Counted from the first letter of the stretch, positions 1 through 11,772 are shown. The stretch: 64,000 nucleotides of DNA from Oscillospiraceae bacterium (GCA_015069185.1 SVJB01000003.1:101402-165401); one strand, 5' to 3'. Made by a program: numbers and translations. Notes: generated by a model not told the origin, from the letters alone.

Positions 1-393
1 GGATCTGCAAAAGGTGTTATGTGTGTAGGCTCATCCGGCCTTGGACTTATGTCTGAAGATCCGAAACAGTTTACTGCGTGCTTATTACTTACGCTTCTTC
101 CAAGTACTCAGGGTATTTATGGCTTCGTTATTGCGTTCATGCTTCTTAATAAAGCAAATGAAATAGGCTTTGATGCAATTACTTTATCACAAGGACTTCA
201 GCTTTTTGCTGCTGCTATTCCTGTTGGTATTGTGGGACTTGCTTCGGGTATTTTTCAAGGTAAAGTTGCAGCTGCTAGTATAGCTCTTGCAGCTAAACAG
301 CCCAAACATTGGTCTAAAGGTATGATTATCACACTGACCGTTGAAATGTTTGCTCTGTTTGGATTCTTAATTTCTATTTTCATGATTGGATGA
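1..393 (+). CDS. ntpK: V-type ATP synthase subunit K (proteolipid), 5' end outside window
   Basis: Open frame from base 1; hydrophobic c-subunit protein (LLPSTQGIYGFVIAFML, IFQGKVAAASIALAAKQP); first gene of a V-ATPase operon. Confidence 0.9.
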   Translation, partial: GSAKGVMCVGSSGLGLMSEDPKQFTACLLLTLLPSTQGIYGFVIAFMLLNKANEIGFDAITLSQGLQLFAAAIPVGIVGLASGIFQGKVAAASIALAAKQPKHWSKGMIITLTVEMFALFGFLISIFMIG

Positions 394-397
394 TATA

Positions 398-997
398 ATG
401 ACTGATAATTTATCAAGAATAATAGAAAAAATAATATCAGAAGCTCAGGATAAGGCAGATGAGATTCTAAAAGATGCCCGTGCTCAGGCACAGCAGATTA
501 TGGAGCAGGCCGCTGAAGAGGCACAAATGCGTAATCAGGAAATAGTTTCAGTTGCGCAAAATGAGTCTCAAGCACTTAGAACGCGAATTGAGTCTAGCTT
601 TAATATGCAAAAAAGAAGTAGTGTTTTAAGTGTAAAGCAAGAAATAATAGCTAAAGCATATGAACAGGCATTAGTACATTTACAAGGAATTAACGATGTG
701 GCATATTTACAGATGCTTACAGACTTTGTAGTAAAGAGTGCAGGCTCGCAAAGCAATGATCCCATATATCTTATTTTATGTGAAAAAGATATGGTAAGAG
801 CCGCTTCTATAGTAGACAGCTGCAGTAAGGCGCTAGCAAATCGGCAAATAAAACTTGGCGATAAAACAGTTAATGCCACAGGCGGATTAATTGTAAGAAT
901 TGGAGATATAATGCAGAATTACACATTTGAGGCTATTATTGATAGTATCAAAAACGATTGCGACATTGAAGTGTCTAAAATACTTTTTTCAGAATAA
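398..997 (+). CDS. ntpE: V-type ATP synthase subunit E
   Basis: Coiled-coil N-terminus (IISEAQDKADEILKDARAQAQQIMEQA), operon position; likely start at second Met (398), just after the K stop. Confidence 0.85.
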   Translation: MTDNLSRIIEKIISEAQDKADEILKDARAQAQQIMEQAAEEAQMRNQEIVSVAQNESQALRTRIESSFNMQKRSSVLSVKQEIIAKAYEQALVHLQGINDVAYLQMLTDFVVKSAGSQSNDPIYLILCEKDMVRAASIVDSCSKALANRQIKLGDKTVNATGGLIVRIGDIMQNYTFEAIIDSIKNDCDIEVSKILFSE

Positions 998-1006
998 GGA
1001 GTAGCT

Positions 1007-2038
1007 ATGCCCGGTAGTGAGTTATATGCATATGCAGTAGGACGAATAAGAGCTATGGAAAACAGGTTGTTTGATAGAAGCTTGTTGGAGAGAATGATCG
1101 ATGCACCATCTTCTCCGGCTTGCCTTGCTATGCTTACTGAAGCTGGATATCCTACCCCCGAAGGAAATGATATCCCAGCGGTTCGTGCGTATATAAAAAG
1201 TTTGGATAGCTATGAATTAAGTGTAATCCATGAACTTAAATCATTTTCACCGGAGCCAGAGCTTTTTAATATATTCGCATTGAAAAGAGATTATTTCAAT
1301 GTGAAAATATTACTCAAAAGCGCAGGTAAAGAACTTGCTATACAAGAACTTCGTGATGGTGGTGTTCTGTCTACAAAAGAAATAAGAAAAGCTTTTATGG
1401 ACGGTGATTATAGTAAATTGCCCGCAAATATGCAGAAGGTTTTATCTGATGCAGGAAAAATAATTGCCCAGAGTGAAAATGTTCAATATGCAGACTTACT
1501 TCTCGACAAAGCTTATTTTGACGACTGTAGGGATCTGTGCAAGAGAGCTCAAAGACCCGATACTCGTAAATTTTTGAAGAAGTTTATAGATATAGAAACA
1601 GATCTGTTTAATCTATCTACTATGATGAGGATAAGAAAAAGAGGACTTCAGGAAGATATTGCAGTTACCCTTATGGAAAAAGCCTACGTATCCGGAGCTC
1701 TTTCTCAAGATTATATGATCCAGATGATAAGAAGCGATGATGCAAACATCAAACTATCTCTTGAAAAGACAGAATACGCTAAGCTGGTTACTGAAGGCTT
1801 GAACAGATATGAAATAACGGGTAGTTTATCTCATCTTGAGAAGCTATGTGATGATTATATAATGGCTTTTCTTATAGAAGCCGGTAAAAATGCCTTCGGC
1901 ATTGAAGCCTTATTCGCATATTTTGTAGGAAAAGAACGTGAAATTACAAATATTCGTCTTGTTTTAATAGGTAAACTTAATGATTTACAGCCAAATGAAT
2001 TAAGACAACGAGTAAGAGATTTGAGAGTAAAAAAATAA
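1007..2038 (+). CDS. ntpC: V-type ATP synthase subunit C
   Basis: 343 aa, V0D/AC39-like, between E and F. Confidence 0.85.
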   Translation: MPGSELYAYAVGRIRAMENRLFDRSLLERMIDAPSSPACLAMLTEAGYPTPEGNDIPAVRAYIKSLDSYELSVIHELKSFSPEPELFNIFALKRDYFNVKILLKSAGKELAIQELRDGGVLSTKEIRKAFMDGDYSKLPANMQKVLSDAGKIIAQSENVQYADLLLDKAYFDDCRDLCKRAQRPDTRKFLKKFIDIETDLFNLSTMMRIRKRGLQEDIAVTLMEKAYVSGALSQDYMIQMIRSDDANIKLSLEKTEYAKLVTEGLNRYEITGSLSHLEKLCDDYIMAFLIEAGKNAFGIEALFAYFVGKEREITNIRLVLIGKLNDLQPNELRQRVRDLRVKK

Positions 2039-2055
2039 GTCGGGAAAGAATCAAT

Positions 2056-2376
2056 ATGAAAATCGGAGTACTTGGTGACAATGAAAATGTAATAGGATAC
2101 AGAGCGCTGGGATTTGATGTGGTTAGTTGCGATACAAAGGAAGCTGCTGAACAGGGACTTAAGAAGCTTGCGGAAGAATGCGCAGTTATATTTGTTATAG
2201 AAGAAACATCTTTGCTGATTCAGGATGCTATTGCCCAGTATCATCAGCAGAAAATACCTGCTGTAATACTAATACCGGGCGGTAATGGATCTACAGGTAT
2301 TGGAATGAAGGCTTTGAATCTTCAGGTAGAGAAAGCGGTTGGAAGTAATATTTTGGAGGATAAAGATAATGATTGA
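2056..2376 (+). CDS. ntpF: V-type ATP synthase subunit F
   Basis: 106 aa, [22 protein letters not shown] start and operon context. Confidence 0.88.
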   Translation: MKIGVLGDNENVIGYRALGFDVVSCDTKEAAEQGLKKLAEECAVIFVIEETSLLIQDAIAQYHQQKIPAVILIPGGNGSTGIGMKALNLQVEKAVGSNILEDKDND

Positions 2377-4138
2377 AGGTACAATTGTTAAAATATCAGG
2401 ACCACTCGTTGTTGCAAGTGGAATGGCGCAAGCTAATATGTACGATATGGTTAAGATTGGAGATATGGGTCTCACTGGTGAAATATTAGAGATTCATGGT
2501 GACAAGGCTTCTATTCAGGTATATGAAGAAACTGCAGGCCTTTCTTTGGGGCAGAAAGTAATATCAACCGGTATTCCTCTTAGCGTTGAGTTAGCTCCCG
2601 GCTTAATCAGAAGCATATTTGATGGTATACAAAGACCTCTTGAGAAAATGTACGCTATTCAGGGACATAATATCGCCAGAGGTATTAATATTCCTTCTAT
2701 TGACAGAGAAGCAAAATGGCTATTCAAACCTGCTGTCTCTGTAGGAGATTATGTTGTGCCAGGAGATATAATCGGAACTTGTGATGAATCAGAAATAATA
2801 GAACACAAGATTATGGTCCCTAAGGGTGTCTCTGGTACTATAACAGAAATATACGAAGGAGCCTTTACTGTTATAGAAAAGATAGGTTCTGTAACACTGG
2901 ATAGTGGCAACCAGGTAGACCTTAAGATGTTACAAACCTGGCCGGTGCGTGTAGGTAGACCATATGCCAAGAAATTATCTCCTGATATGCCATTAGCAAC
3001 AGGACAACGAGTAATTGACACAATGTTTCCTATCGCCAAGGGTGGTGTTGCAGCAGTTCCCGGTCCTTTTGGTAGCGGTAAGACCGTAGTACAGCATCAG
3101 CTAGCAAAATGGGCAGATGCACAGATCGTAGTTTATATCGGTTGCGGTGAACGCGGAAATGAAATGACCGATGTACTTAATGAGTTTCCTGAATTAAAAG
3201 ATCCAAAAACAGGTAAATCTCTTATGGAAAGAACAGTATTGATTGCTAATACTTCGGATATGCCGGTTGCTGCAAGAGAGGCATCTATATACACAGGTAT
3301 TACAATTGCTGAATACTACAGAGATATGGGATATGATGTTGCTATTATGGCCGACTCTACATCAAGATGGGCAGAAGCTTTAAGAGAGTTATCAGGACGT
3401 CTTGAGGAAATGCCGGGTGAAGAAGGTTATCCTGCATACTTAGGCTCACGCTTGGCACAGTTCTATGAAAGAGCCGGTCGTGTTATTAGTCTTGGCTCAA
3501 AGGGAAGAGAAGGAACACTTACTGCAATTGGCGCTGTATCTCCGCCCGGAGGCGATATCTCAGAACCTGTTTCACAAGCAACACTCAGAATAGTAAAAGT
3601 ATTCTGGGGACTTGATTCGTCACTGGCATATGCAAGACATTTCCCCGCGATTAACTGGCTTAACAGTTATTCATTGTACACAGATAGTCTTGCAGATTGG
3701 TATGAAGAAAATATTTCGAAAAGATGGAATACTAAGAGACTTCTTTTCATGCAGCTACTACAGAAGGAAGCAGAGCTTCAGGAAATTGTTAAACTGGTAG
3801 GTGTGGATTCTTTATCTGCTTCTGATAGATTAATATTGGAAGTGGCCAGAACAATCAGAGAAGACTATCTGCATCAAAATGCTTTTCACGAGATAGACAC
3901 ATATACTACGTTTAAAAAGCAAAACAGCATGATGGATTTGATAATTGCATATTATACACTTGGCTCGGACGCCTTGAGGCGTGGTGTAAACTTTAATAAA
4001 ATTGAGAAACTTGTAGCCAGAGAAAAAATAGGTCGTATTAAATACGTTCCTGAAAATGACATTGATAGAGAAGTAAAAGCAATTTCAGACATGATGAATA
4101 GCGAGATAACTCAGCTCATTTCTCAAATAGGAGGATAA
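2369..4138 (+). CDS. ntpA: V-type ATP synthase subunit A (catalytic)
   Basis: Walker [23 protein letters not shown]; likely start [12 protein letters not shown] at 2369, overlapping the F stop. Confidence 0.96.
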   Translation: MIEGTIVKISGPLVVASGMAQANMYDMVKIGDMGLTGEILEIHGDKASIQVYEETAGLSLGQKVISTGIPLSVELAPGLIRSIFDGIQRPLEKMYAIQGHNIARGINIPSIDREAKWLFKPAVSVGDYVVPGDIIGTCDESEIIEHKIMVPKGVSGTITEIYEGAFTVIEKIGSVTLDSGNQVDLKMLQTWPVRVGRPYAKKLSPDMPLATGQRVIDTMFPIAKGGVAAVPGPFGSGKTVVQHQLAKWADAQIVVYIGCGERGNEMTDVLNEFPELKDPKTGKSLMERTVLIANTSDMPVAAREASIYTGITIAEYYRDMGYDVAIMADSTSRWAEALRELSGRLEEMPGEEGYPAYLGSRLAQFYERAGRVISLGSKGREGTLTAIGAVSPPGGDISEPVSQATLRIVKVFWGLDSSLAYARHFPAINWLNSYSLYTDSLADWYEENISKRWNTKRLLFMQLLQKEAELQEIVKLVGVDSLSASDRLILEVARTIREDYLHQNAFHEIDTYTTFKKQNSMMDLIIAYYTLGSDALRRGVNFNKIEKLVAREKIGRIKYVPENDIDREVKAISDMMNSEITQLISQIGG

Positions 4139-4139
4139 T

Positions 4140-5519
4140 ATGTTTAAAGAATATAAGACAATTTATGAAATAGCAGGGCCTCTTATGATGCTTAAACAAG
4201 TTACAGACGTAAGTCTTGGTGAGTTAGGTGAGATTAAGCTGGCAAATGGTGAAAAAAGACTCTGTAAAGTGTTAGAAATTGACGGTACTAACTGTATTGT
4301 ACAGTTATTTGAAAATTCAGCAGGCATAAATCTTTCTGAAAGTACAGTCAAATTCTTAGGTCATGGAGTAGAACTTAATGTATCTCCTGATATATTAGGT
4401 AGAGTCTTTGATGGAATGGGACGACCTATAGACGGAGGACCGGAAATCATTCCTGAAAAAAGACTTGATATTAATGGACTTCCTATGAATCCTGCTGCAA
4501 GAGATTATCCTTCTGAATTTATACAGACAGGTGTTAGCGCGATTGACGGACTTAATACTCTTGTAAGAGGGCAGAAGCTTCCTATCTTCTCAGCATCAGG
4601 TCTCCCGCATGCAAATCTTGCAGTACAGATTGCCAGACAAGCTAAAGTACTTGGCACAGATAGCAACTTCGCAGTTGTATTTGCAGCAATGGGAATTACA
4701 TTTGAAGAGGCGAATTTCTTTATAGAAGACTTTAACAAAACAGGCGCTATTGATAGGACTGTTTTATTTATGAATCTGGCAAACGACCCGGCAGTAGAAC
4801 GTATATCAACTCCTAAAATGGCTCTTACAGCAGCAGAGTATCTTGCTTTTGACCTTAACATGCACGTACTTGTTATTATGACAGATATAACGTATTATGC
4901 AGAAGCGCTGCGTGAGATATCGGCAGCTCGTAAGGAAGTGCCTGGACGACGTGGATATCCAGGATACCTGTACACAGACCTGGCTACACTTTATGAGCGT
5001 GCAGGACGTAAGAAAGGAATAGACGGAAGTATTACCTTGATACCAATTCTTACAATGCCGGAAGATGATAAAACCCATCCTATTCCTGACCTTACAGGAT
5101 ATATTACAGAAGGACAGATTATTTTAAGTAGAGAATTACATCGTAAGGGTGTGGTGCCACCTATCGATGTACTTCCATCCTTATCCCGTCTTAAAGATAA
5201 AGGTATAGGAAAAGGTAAGACACGTGAGGATCATGCAGACACAATGAACCAGTTGTTTGCAGCGTATTCGCGAGGCAAGGAATGCAGAGAATTAGCCACA
5301 ATCTTAGGTGAATCTGCTCTTTCTGAAACAGATAGATTGTATGCACAGTTTTCGGAGAACTTTGAAAATCTTTATGTTTCACAAGGCTTTAAGACAAATA
5401 GAAGTATTGAGGAAACTCTGAATATAGGTTGGCAACTGCTTAAAATATTGCCAAAATCAGAACTTAAGCGTATCAGAGACGAATACATTGACAAATATCT
5501 TGAAAAGGATGGTAATTAA
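4140..5519 (+). CDS. ntpB: V-type ATP synthase subunit B
   Basis: [63 protein letters not shown]. Confidence 0.96.
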   Translation: MFKEYKTIYEIAGPLMMLKQVTDVSLGELGEIKLANGEKRLCKVLEIDGTNCIVQLFENSAGINLSESTVKFLGHGVELNVSPDILGRVFDGMGRPIDGGPEIIPEKRLDINGLPMNPAARDYPSEFIQTGVSAIDGLNTLVRGQKLPIFSASGLPHANLAVQIARQAKVLGTDSNFAVVFAAMGITFEEANFFIEDFNKTGAIDRTVLFMNLANDPAVERISTPKMALTAAEYLAFDLNMHVLVIMTDITYYAEALREISAARKEVPGRRGYPGYLYTDLATLYERAGRKKGIDGSITLIPILTMPEDDKTHPIPDLTGYITEGQIILSRELHRKGVVPPIDVLPSLSRLKDKGIGKGKTREDHADTMNQLFAAYSRGKECRELATILGESALSETDRLYAQFSENFENLYVSQGFKTNRSIEETLNIGWQLLKILPKSELKRIRDEYIDKYLEKDGN

Positions 5520-6154
5520 TGGCACGTCTTAATGTTAACCCGACTCGTATGGAGTTGACAAAACTGAAAAAAAGGCTGATGACAGCAAGGCGAGGACACA
5601 AACTTCTCAAAGATAAAAGAGATGAACTTATGAAAAGGTTCATTGAGATTATTAAAGAAAACCAGAAGCTGCGTCTCAAATTGGAAAACATGGCAACCGA
5701 TGCATCTAAGAGCTTTGTAATGGCAGGTGCATTAACTTCTCAGGAAAGCTTAGCCGAAGCGCTTTCTTATCCTTCGTGCAAAGTTGATGTTCAGGTATCT
5801 GATAGAAATATAATGGGAGTAACTGTTCCGGAGTTTTCGTATAGTATCAAGGAAGGAAGCAGCGAGCCGTATAGCTATGGTTTTTTAAATACAAGCAGTG
5901 AACTTGACAGTGCCGTTTTTAAAATGCATAATATGCTTTCGGTGCTTTTAGAACTTGCCGGAGTAGAAAAAGCTGCCCAGCTACTTGCTGTGGAGATAGA
6001 ACACACAAGGCGAAGGGTAAATGCACTGGAATATATTATGATTCCTCAATTGGAGGAAACTATAAAATATATAACAATGAAAATGGAAGAAAACGAAAGA
6101 GGCAATATAACAAGACTTATGAAAGTCAAGGATATGGTCCTCGAAAAAAAATAA
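5519..6154 (+). CDS. ntpD: V-type ATP synthase subunit D
   Basis: [37 protein letters not shown] is typical of subunit D. Confidence 0.94.
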   Translation: MARLNVNPTRMELTKLKKRLMTARRGHKLLKDKRDELMKRFIEIIKENQKLRLKLENMATDASKSFVMAGALTSQESLAEALSYPSCKVDVQVSDRNIMGVTVPEFSYSIKEGSSEPYSYGFLNTSSELDSAVFKMHNMLSVLLELAGVEKAAQLLAVEIEHTRRRVNALEYIMIPQLEETIKYITMKMEENERGNITRLMKVKDMVLEKK

Positions 6155-6178
6155 AATAACCGTTGAAAGGAAATTGTA

Positions 6179-9100
6179 ATGAGCGTTAGACGTATTTATG
6201 TGGAGAAAATGGAAGGATTGGATGTTGCTGCAAGCGGCCTCCTGGCTGATATCAGAGAGAATTTAGGTGTAAAGAATCTTGAATCTTTAAGAATCCTTAT
6301 AAGATATGATGTTGAGAATATCAGTGATGATATTTTCAACCAAGCAAAGACAATAATATTTTCTGAACCTAATGTAGATTATACATACGAAAATAGTTTT
6401 GAAATGCCTGAAGGAGCATATTCCTTTGCAGTTGAATATTTGCCTGGACAATTCGATCAGAGAGCAGATTCAGCAAGTCAATGTGTACAGATATTAACAC
6501 AAGGTATCAGACCAAACATCAAAGCAGCTACAGTTTATGTTCTAACAGGAAATATCAGTAATGAAGATATTTCAAGAATCAAAGGTTATTGTATCAACCC
6601 TGTAGAGTCAAGAGAAGCATCTAGTGAGATTCCTGATACTCTTGACATGCAACTTGATATTCCTACTACTGTTGCCACTGTAGAGGGCTTTATTGAGAGT
6701 GATGAAGCAGGAATTGCAGACATCAGAAAAAAGTATAACATTAATATGTCGGTACAGGATCTTAGCTTCTGTCGCGATTATTTTAAAAATCAGGAAAAAC
6801 GCAATCCTACAATTACAGAAATAAAAGTTATTGATACATATTGGTCAGATCACTGCCGTCACACCACATTCCTTACTCGCCTGAATAATATTGACGTTGA
6901 AAACAAATTGGTAAGAGAAGCTTTTGAAGAATATCTTAAGGTGCGCAGCGAGCTTTATGTAGGTCGCAATAAAGATATTTCACTAATGGATATTGCTACG
7001 ATCGGTGGTAAATATCTTAAGAAAACAGGCAAAGCTACTAATCTTGACGAGTCAGAAGAAATTAATGCTTGTAGTATTAAAGTAAAGGCTGATATTGATG
7101 GCAAAGAGCAAGATTATCTTGTAATGTTTAAGAACGAAACTCACAATCATCCAACTGAAATTGAGCCCTTCGGTGGTGCAGCAACATGTTTAGGCGGTGC
7201 TATTCGAGATCCATTATCAGGTAGATCTTATGTATATCAGGCAATGCGTGTTACAGGAAGCGCAGATCCTACTGCTCCTGTAAGCTCAACAATTAAAGGT
7301 AAACTTCCTCAAAGAAAGATTACAACAGGTGCTGCTGCCGGATACAGCTCATATGGTAACCAGATAGGTCTGGCAACAGGTCATGTAAGAGAGATTTTTC
7401 ACCCGGGATATATGGCAAAACGTATGGAAATTGGTGCAGTTATTGCAGCTGCTCCTGCTGAAAACGTTATAAGAGAGCGTCCTGATGTTGGCGATGTTAT
7501 TATTCTCCTTGGTGGTAGAACAGGCCGTGATGGTATTGGTGGTGCTACAGGTTCTTCTAAGGAACACACAACAGAGTCTGTAACAACATGCGGCTCGGAA
7601 GTTCAGAAGGGTAATGCACCTACAGAGAGAAAACTCCAGAGACTTTTCAGAAATCCTGAAGCATCACGTCTTATCAAGCGTTGTAATGACTTTGGTGCAG
7701 GCGGTGTGTGCGTTGCTATAGGCGAGCTTGCTCCGGCTCTCGATATTAATCTTGATTTAGTCCTTAAAAAGTACGAAGGACTTGATGGTACTGAACTTGC
7801 TATTTCAGAATCACAAGAGAGAATGGCTGTAGTGGTAGCTGCCAAAGATGCAGACAAGTTTATGGCTCTTAGTAGCAAGGAAAATCTTGAATCAGTTAAA
7901 GTTGCTCAGGTCACAGACTCAGGCAGACTGAAAATGATGTGGAATGGCAACACAATTGTAAATATTTCACGTGAATTCTTAGATACAAACGGTGTGACAC
8001 AGGAAAGTGATATATATGTTGGAGCATCTGATAGTGCAGCTTTAGTTGCAAAAGCAAAGAAAGGTGAATTTGCAAGCTGGAATGAAATGCTGGCAAACCT
8101 TACTTGTGCTTCACAAAAAGGCTTAGAAGAACGATTTGACGCAACAATCGGTGCTGGTACAGTATTAATGCCATATGGTGGAAAATATCAGATGTCACCT
8201 CAGGATGGTATGGCAGCAAAGATTCCTCTTGAAAAGGGTGACACTACTACAGGTACTATTATGACATTTGGTTATGATCCTTATATTTCAGAAGCAGATC
8301 CGTACCTTGGTTCAGTTTACGCAGTTATCAGCTCACTGGCAAAACATACTGCTATGGGTGGTTTGTATTCAGATGTAAGACTTACATTCCAGGAATATTT
8401 TGAGAAGCTTGGCACTAAAGCTCAAACATGGGGTAAACCTTTTGCAGCGCTTCTTGGTGGACTTCATGCACAACTTAAGATTGGTATTCCTGCAATCGGC
8501 GGTAAAGACTCAATGTCAGGTACTTTCGAAGACATACATGTACCACCAACGCTTTGCTCATTTGCAGTTTCTGCCTGTGATGTGAGAAATGTTATCTCCA
8601 CTGAGTTTAAGAACGCAGGTAGCAATGTTATTTTATACACAATGCCTGTTAGTGAAGACGGTATGCCTGATATGGATAACCTGATGGCAGAGTATAGCAA
8701 TATCCACGCTCTTATGCAGCAAGGTAAGATAGTAAGCGCTAAGGTTGTAGAACGTGGTGGTATAGCACATAGTATCTGTATGATGGCCTTTGGTAATAAA
8801 AATGGCTTTGTGTTCGATAAAAACGCATGGAGCAAGTTGGAAAATAGCATTTTTGATGCTCAATACGGAGATATTGTTCTTGAACTTGCAAGTGGCGTTA
8901 GCTTAGAAGAACTTAATCTTGGCCAACAGTACATTCTATTAGGTAAGGTAACAGATAGCGGTATTATAGAAGCCGGCGACAGCAAGCTTTGTGTAAATTC
9001 ACTTATGGACAGCTGGAGAGGAAAGCTTGATAAGGTATTCCCTGAACTTGGTAAGAAGCTTGACGTAGCTGATAGCGAAGCTAACATTGAGCTTTTCACA

Positions 9101-9934
9101 GTGAAAGAAAAGAAAACTGCTTCTATTAAGATTGCAAAGCCTCGTGTGTTTATCCCTGTATTCCCAGGAACTAACTGCGAATATGATTCAGCAAAGGCTT
9201 TTGAAAATGCAGGCGCAGTAGTCGAGACACTTGTATTTAAAAATATCACTTCAAAAGATATTGAAGAAACTGTACAGGCTATGACAAAGCTTATTAATAA
9301 CTCACAGATCGTTATGCTTCCGGGTGGATTCAGTGCCGGAGACGAGCCGGAGGGTTCAGGTAAGTTTATTGCAACTGTATTCCGTAACCCTGCAATATCA
9401 GAAGCTGTCTCAAACTTACTCAAGAATAGAGACGGCTTGATGCTGGGTATATGTAACGGTTTCCAGGCTTTAATTAAGCTCGGCTTAGTACCTTACGGCG
9501 AGATAAAGACTTTGGATAAGAATGATCCTACACTTACATTTAACACAATAGGAAGACATATATCACGTTACGCGTATACAAGGGTAACATCTAATAAGTC
9601 ACCGTGGCTCTGGGGTACAGAGGCAGGCGATATGCATGCAATTCCTATTTCACATGGAGAGGGAAGATTTATTGCAAATGACGAGGTCTTGGCAAGACTT
9701 ATTGCAAATGGACAGATTGCTACACAGTATGTAGATGCTAACAATAACGTAAGCATGGATCCTTTGTGGAATCCTAACGGCAGCTGTCTTGCTATCGAGG
9801 GAATCACAAGTGAAGATGGCAGAGTGCTTGGTAAGATGGGTCACTCAGAGAGAATGGGCGCTAATATCGGCAAGAATATTCCTTATAACAAGGATCAGAA
9901 ATTGTTTGAATCAGGCGTAAGATATTATCAATAA
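6179..9934 (+). CDS. purL: Phosphoribosylformylglycinamidine synthase, single-chain with C-terminal glutaminase
   Basis: 1251 aa; SDHCRHTTF, NETHNHPTEIEPFGGAATCLGG; C-terminal GATase (FPGTNCEYDSAKAFENAGA, GICNGFQALIKLGLVP). Confidence 0.96.
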   Translation: MSVRRIYVEKMEGLDVAASGLLADIRENLGVKNLESLRILIRYDVENISDDIFNQAKTIIFSEPNVDYTYENSFEMPEGAYSFAVEYLPGQFDQRADSASQCVQILTQGIRPNIKAATVYVLTGNISNEDISRIKGYCINPVESREASSEIPDTLDMQLDIPTTVATVEGFIESDEAGIADIRKKYNINMSVQDLSFCRDYFKNQEKRNPTITEIKVIDTYWSDHCRHTTFLTRLNNIDVENKLVREAFEEYLKVRSELYVGRNKDISLMDIATIGGKYLKKTGKATNLDESEEINACSIKVKADIDGKEQDYLVMFKNETHNHPTEIEPFGGAATCLGGAIRDPLSGRSYVYQAMRVTGSADPTAPVSSTIKGKLPQRKITTGAAAGYSSYGNQIGLATGHVREIFHPGYMAKRMEIGAVIAAAPAENVIRERPDVGDVIILLGGRTGRDGIGGATGSSKEHTTESVTTCGSEVQKGNAPTERKLQRLFRNPEASRLIKRCNDFGAGGVCVAIGELAPALDINLDLVLKKYEGLDGTELAISESQERMAVVVAAKDADKFMALSSKENLESVKVAQVTDSGRLKMMWNGNTIVNISREFLDTNGVTQESDIYVGASDSAALVAKAKKGEFASWNEMLANLTCASQKGLEERFDATIGAGTVLMPYGGKYQMSPQDGMAAKIPLEKGDTTTGTIMTFGYDPYISEADPYLGSVYAVISSLAKHTAMGGLYSDVRLTFQEYFEKLGTKAQTWGKPFAALLGGLHAQLKIGIPAIGGKDSMSGTFEDIHVPPTLCSFAVSACDVRNVISTEFKNAGSNVILYTMPVSEDGMPDMDNLMAEYSNIHALMQQGKIVSAKVVERGGIAHSICMMAFGNKNGFVFDKNAWSKLENSIFDAQYGDIVLELASGVSLEELNLGQQYILLGKVTDSGIIEAGDSKLCVNSLMDSWRGKLDKVFPELGKKLDVADSEANIELFTVKEKKTASIKIAKPRVFIPVFPGTNCEYDSAKAFENAGAVVETLVFKNITSKDIEETVQAMTKLINNSQIVMLPGGFSAGDEPEGSGKFIATVFRNPAISEAVSNLLKNRDGLMLGICNGFQALIKLGLVPYGEIKTLDKNDPTLTFNTIGRHISRYAYTRVTSNKSPWLWGTEAGDMHAIPISHGEGRFIANDEVLARLIANGQIATQYVDANNNVSMDPLWNPNGSCLAIEGITSEDGRVLGKMGHSERMGANIGKNIPYNKDQKLFESGVRYYQ

Positions 9935-9955
9935 TAATTATACGGGAGATTTTGT

Positions 9956-10750
9956 ATGAATATTGGATTTATTGGCTCAGGAAACATGGGCGGTGCGATT
10001 ATTAAAGCGGTGGCTACACAAAGTAGCCATACGCTGTATGTATATGACAAGGATACAGCAAAGCTAAACAGTCTGGCAAGTGAATACAGCGTTAATGCTG
10101 CGGGAAATATAGCGGAAATTGTTGAAAAGGCTCAAGTGATTTTTATTTGTGTAAAGCCTGTTGCTATCGCTGCAGTACTGCAAGATATTAAAAATTCTCC
10201 CGGATATGAAATGAGAACTTATGTTTCGATTGCGGCTGGTGTAAAGGTTAATGTATTTACAGATGCTCTTGGGGAAATACAACTTGTACGTACAATGCCT
10301 AACTTGCCTGCAATGGTCAAAGAAGGCTTTACTGTTGCATATTTTCACAATATGTCTGAAAAATATGAGATGAAGGCAGCTCTGATGGAGCTTTTCAACA
10401 TGTTCGGTAAAGCGATTTGCGTTGACAGTGAGAAGTATGTTGATAAGTGTATTTCTGTTACATCGAGCAGTCCTGCATATATTTGTATGATGATAGAAGC
10501 AATGGCAGATGGCGCGGTGAAGGCTGGATTTGCCAGAAAAGATGCTATAGAGATGGTGCTACAAAGCGTATATGGTACTGCAAAGTATTTAATGGAAACG
10601 GGTATGCATCCGGCGGCTCTCAAAGATGCTGTTTGCTCACCTGCAGGTACTACCATAGAAGCTGTGGCCAGCTTAGAAGAGTCTGGTTTCAGAGCGTCTC
10701 TGATTAATGCGATGGAAAGATGCGAGAAGAAAGCAGAAGGTAAGATATGA
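9956..10750 (+). CDS. proC: Pyrroline-5-carboxylate reductase
   Basis: IGFIGSGNMGGAI; SSSPAYICMMIEAMADGAVKAG; CSPAGTTIEAVASLEESGFR. Confidence 0.94.
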   Translation: MNIGFIGSGNMGGAIIKAVATQSSHTLYVYDKDTAKLNSLASEYSVNAAGNIAEIVEKAQVIFICVKPVAIAAVLQDIKNSPGYEMRTYVSIAAGVKVNVFTDALGEIQLVRTMPNLPAMVKEGFTVAYFHNMSEKYEMKAALMELFNMFGKAICVDSEKYVDKCISVTSSSPAYICMMIEAMADGAVKAGFARKDAIEMVLQSVYGTAKYLMETGMHPAALKDAVCSPAGTTIEAVASLEESGFRASLINAMERCEKKAEGKI

Positions 10751-11772
10751 ACAAAGTCCTGTTATATACTGATGGAGCTTGCTCAGGTAATCCGGGTCCC
10801 GGTGGATACGCTGCAATACTAGTATGTGGCGCATACGAGAAAGAAATAAAAGGCGGGGAGGCTGAGACTACCAATAACAGAATGGAGCTGCTGGCAGTAA
10901 TTGAAGGACTTAAGTGTCTTAAAGAAAAATGCGAAGTAACTGTATATTCAGATAGTTCATACGTAATCAATGCTTTTACAAAAGGCTGGATATATTCATG
11001 GCAGAAGGCTGGGTGGAAAAGAAAAGACGGCCCTCTTAAGAATGTTGATCTTATTAAAGAATTATACGAGCTTAGTTTCAAACATAAAATAACATGGGAA
11101 TGGGTCAAGGGCCACGCTGATAATGAGTATAACAACAGATGCGATAAAATGGCGGTTGAGATGAGCGCTCAATATGGCAAACCAACAGTTGAGAAGGCAG
11201 CTGTTGATAAGCCGGCTGTACGCGATATGATATACGAAGGCGAACTTGTTGAAAAAGAAATTAATTCTGTAAATTACTTTTCCGGCAGGGTTTTCAACGT
11301 AGATGTACTTGATGTTCAGCTGCCGGATAACAGAACATCAAAGAGAGAGATTGTCCGTCATTTAGGTGGTGCTGCAATCGTAGCGCTGGATGATGAAGGT
11401 AATATTTACATGGTAAGGCAATATAGAATTGCAACCGGCAGAGTGATGTTGGAGATTCCGGCAGGAAAGCTGGAACCTGGCGAAGATCCTATGGATTGTG
11501 CCACAAGAGAACTTACTGAAGAGACCGGTATGAGAGCAGGAAAGGTTACGAAGCTTTGTTCATTCTATGCTACACCGGGATACTGTACGGAGAAGTTGCA
11601 TATTTACCTGGCAACAGAACTTACTCAGCATAATCCGCACAGAGACGAAGGCGAGTTCCTGCACATTGTTAAGATGCCTTTTGACGAGGCATTGGAGATG
11701 ATCCGGCAAGGAAAAATAGAAGATGGCAAGACTATTAACGGAATACTTATGGCCAAAGCTTTCTATATGTAA
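10747..11772 (+). CDS. RNase HI domain fused to Nudix (ADP-ribose pyrophosphatase-like) domain
   Basis: N-terminus LLYTDGACSGNPGPGGYA, TTNNRMELLAVIEGL, YSDSSYV, VKGHADNEYNNRCD (RNase HI DEDD); C-terminus Nudix box GKLEPGEDPMDCATRELTEETGM. Confidence 0.9.
   Translation: MNKVLLYTDGACSGNPGPGGYAAILVCGAYEKEIKGGEAETTNNRMELLAVIEGLKCLKEKCEVTVYSDSSYVINAFTKGWIYSWQKAGWKRKDGPLKNVDLIKELYELSFKHKITWEWVKGHADNEYNNRCDKMAVEMSAQYGKPTVEKAAVDKPAVRDMIYEGELVEKEINSVNYFSGRVFNVDVLDVQLPDNRTSKREIVRHLGGAAIVALDDEGNIYMVRQYRIATGRVMLEIPAGKLEPGEDPMDCATRELTEETGMRAGKVTKLCSFYATPGYCTEKLHIYLATELTQHNPHRDEGEFLHIVKMPFDEALEMIRQGKIEDGKTINGILMAKAFYM

Noticed and set aside
8464-9423. Long minus-strand ORFs (128 and 187 aa) inside purL
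   Set aside because: Shadow ORFs antisense to a well-supported gene; low-complexity Ser/Thr-rich composition and no recognisable domain.
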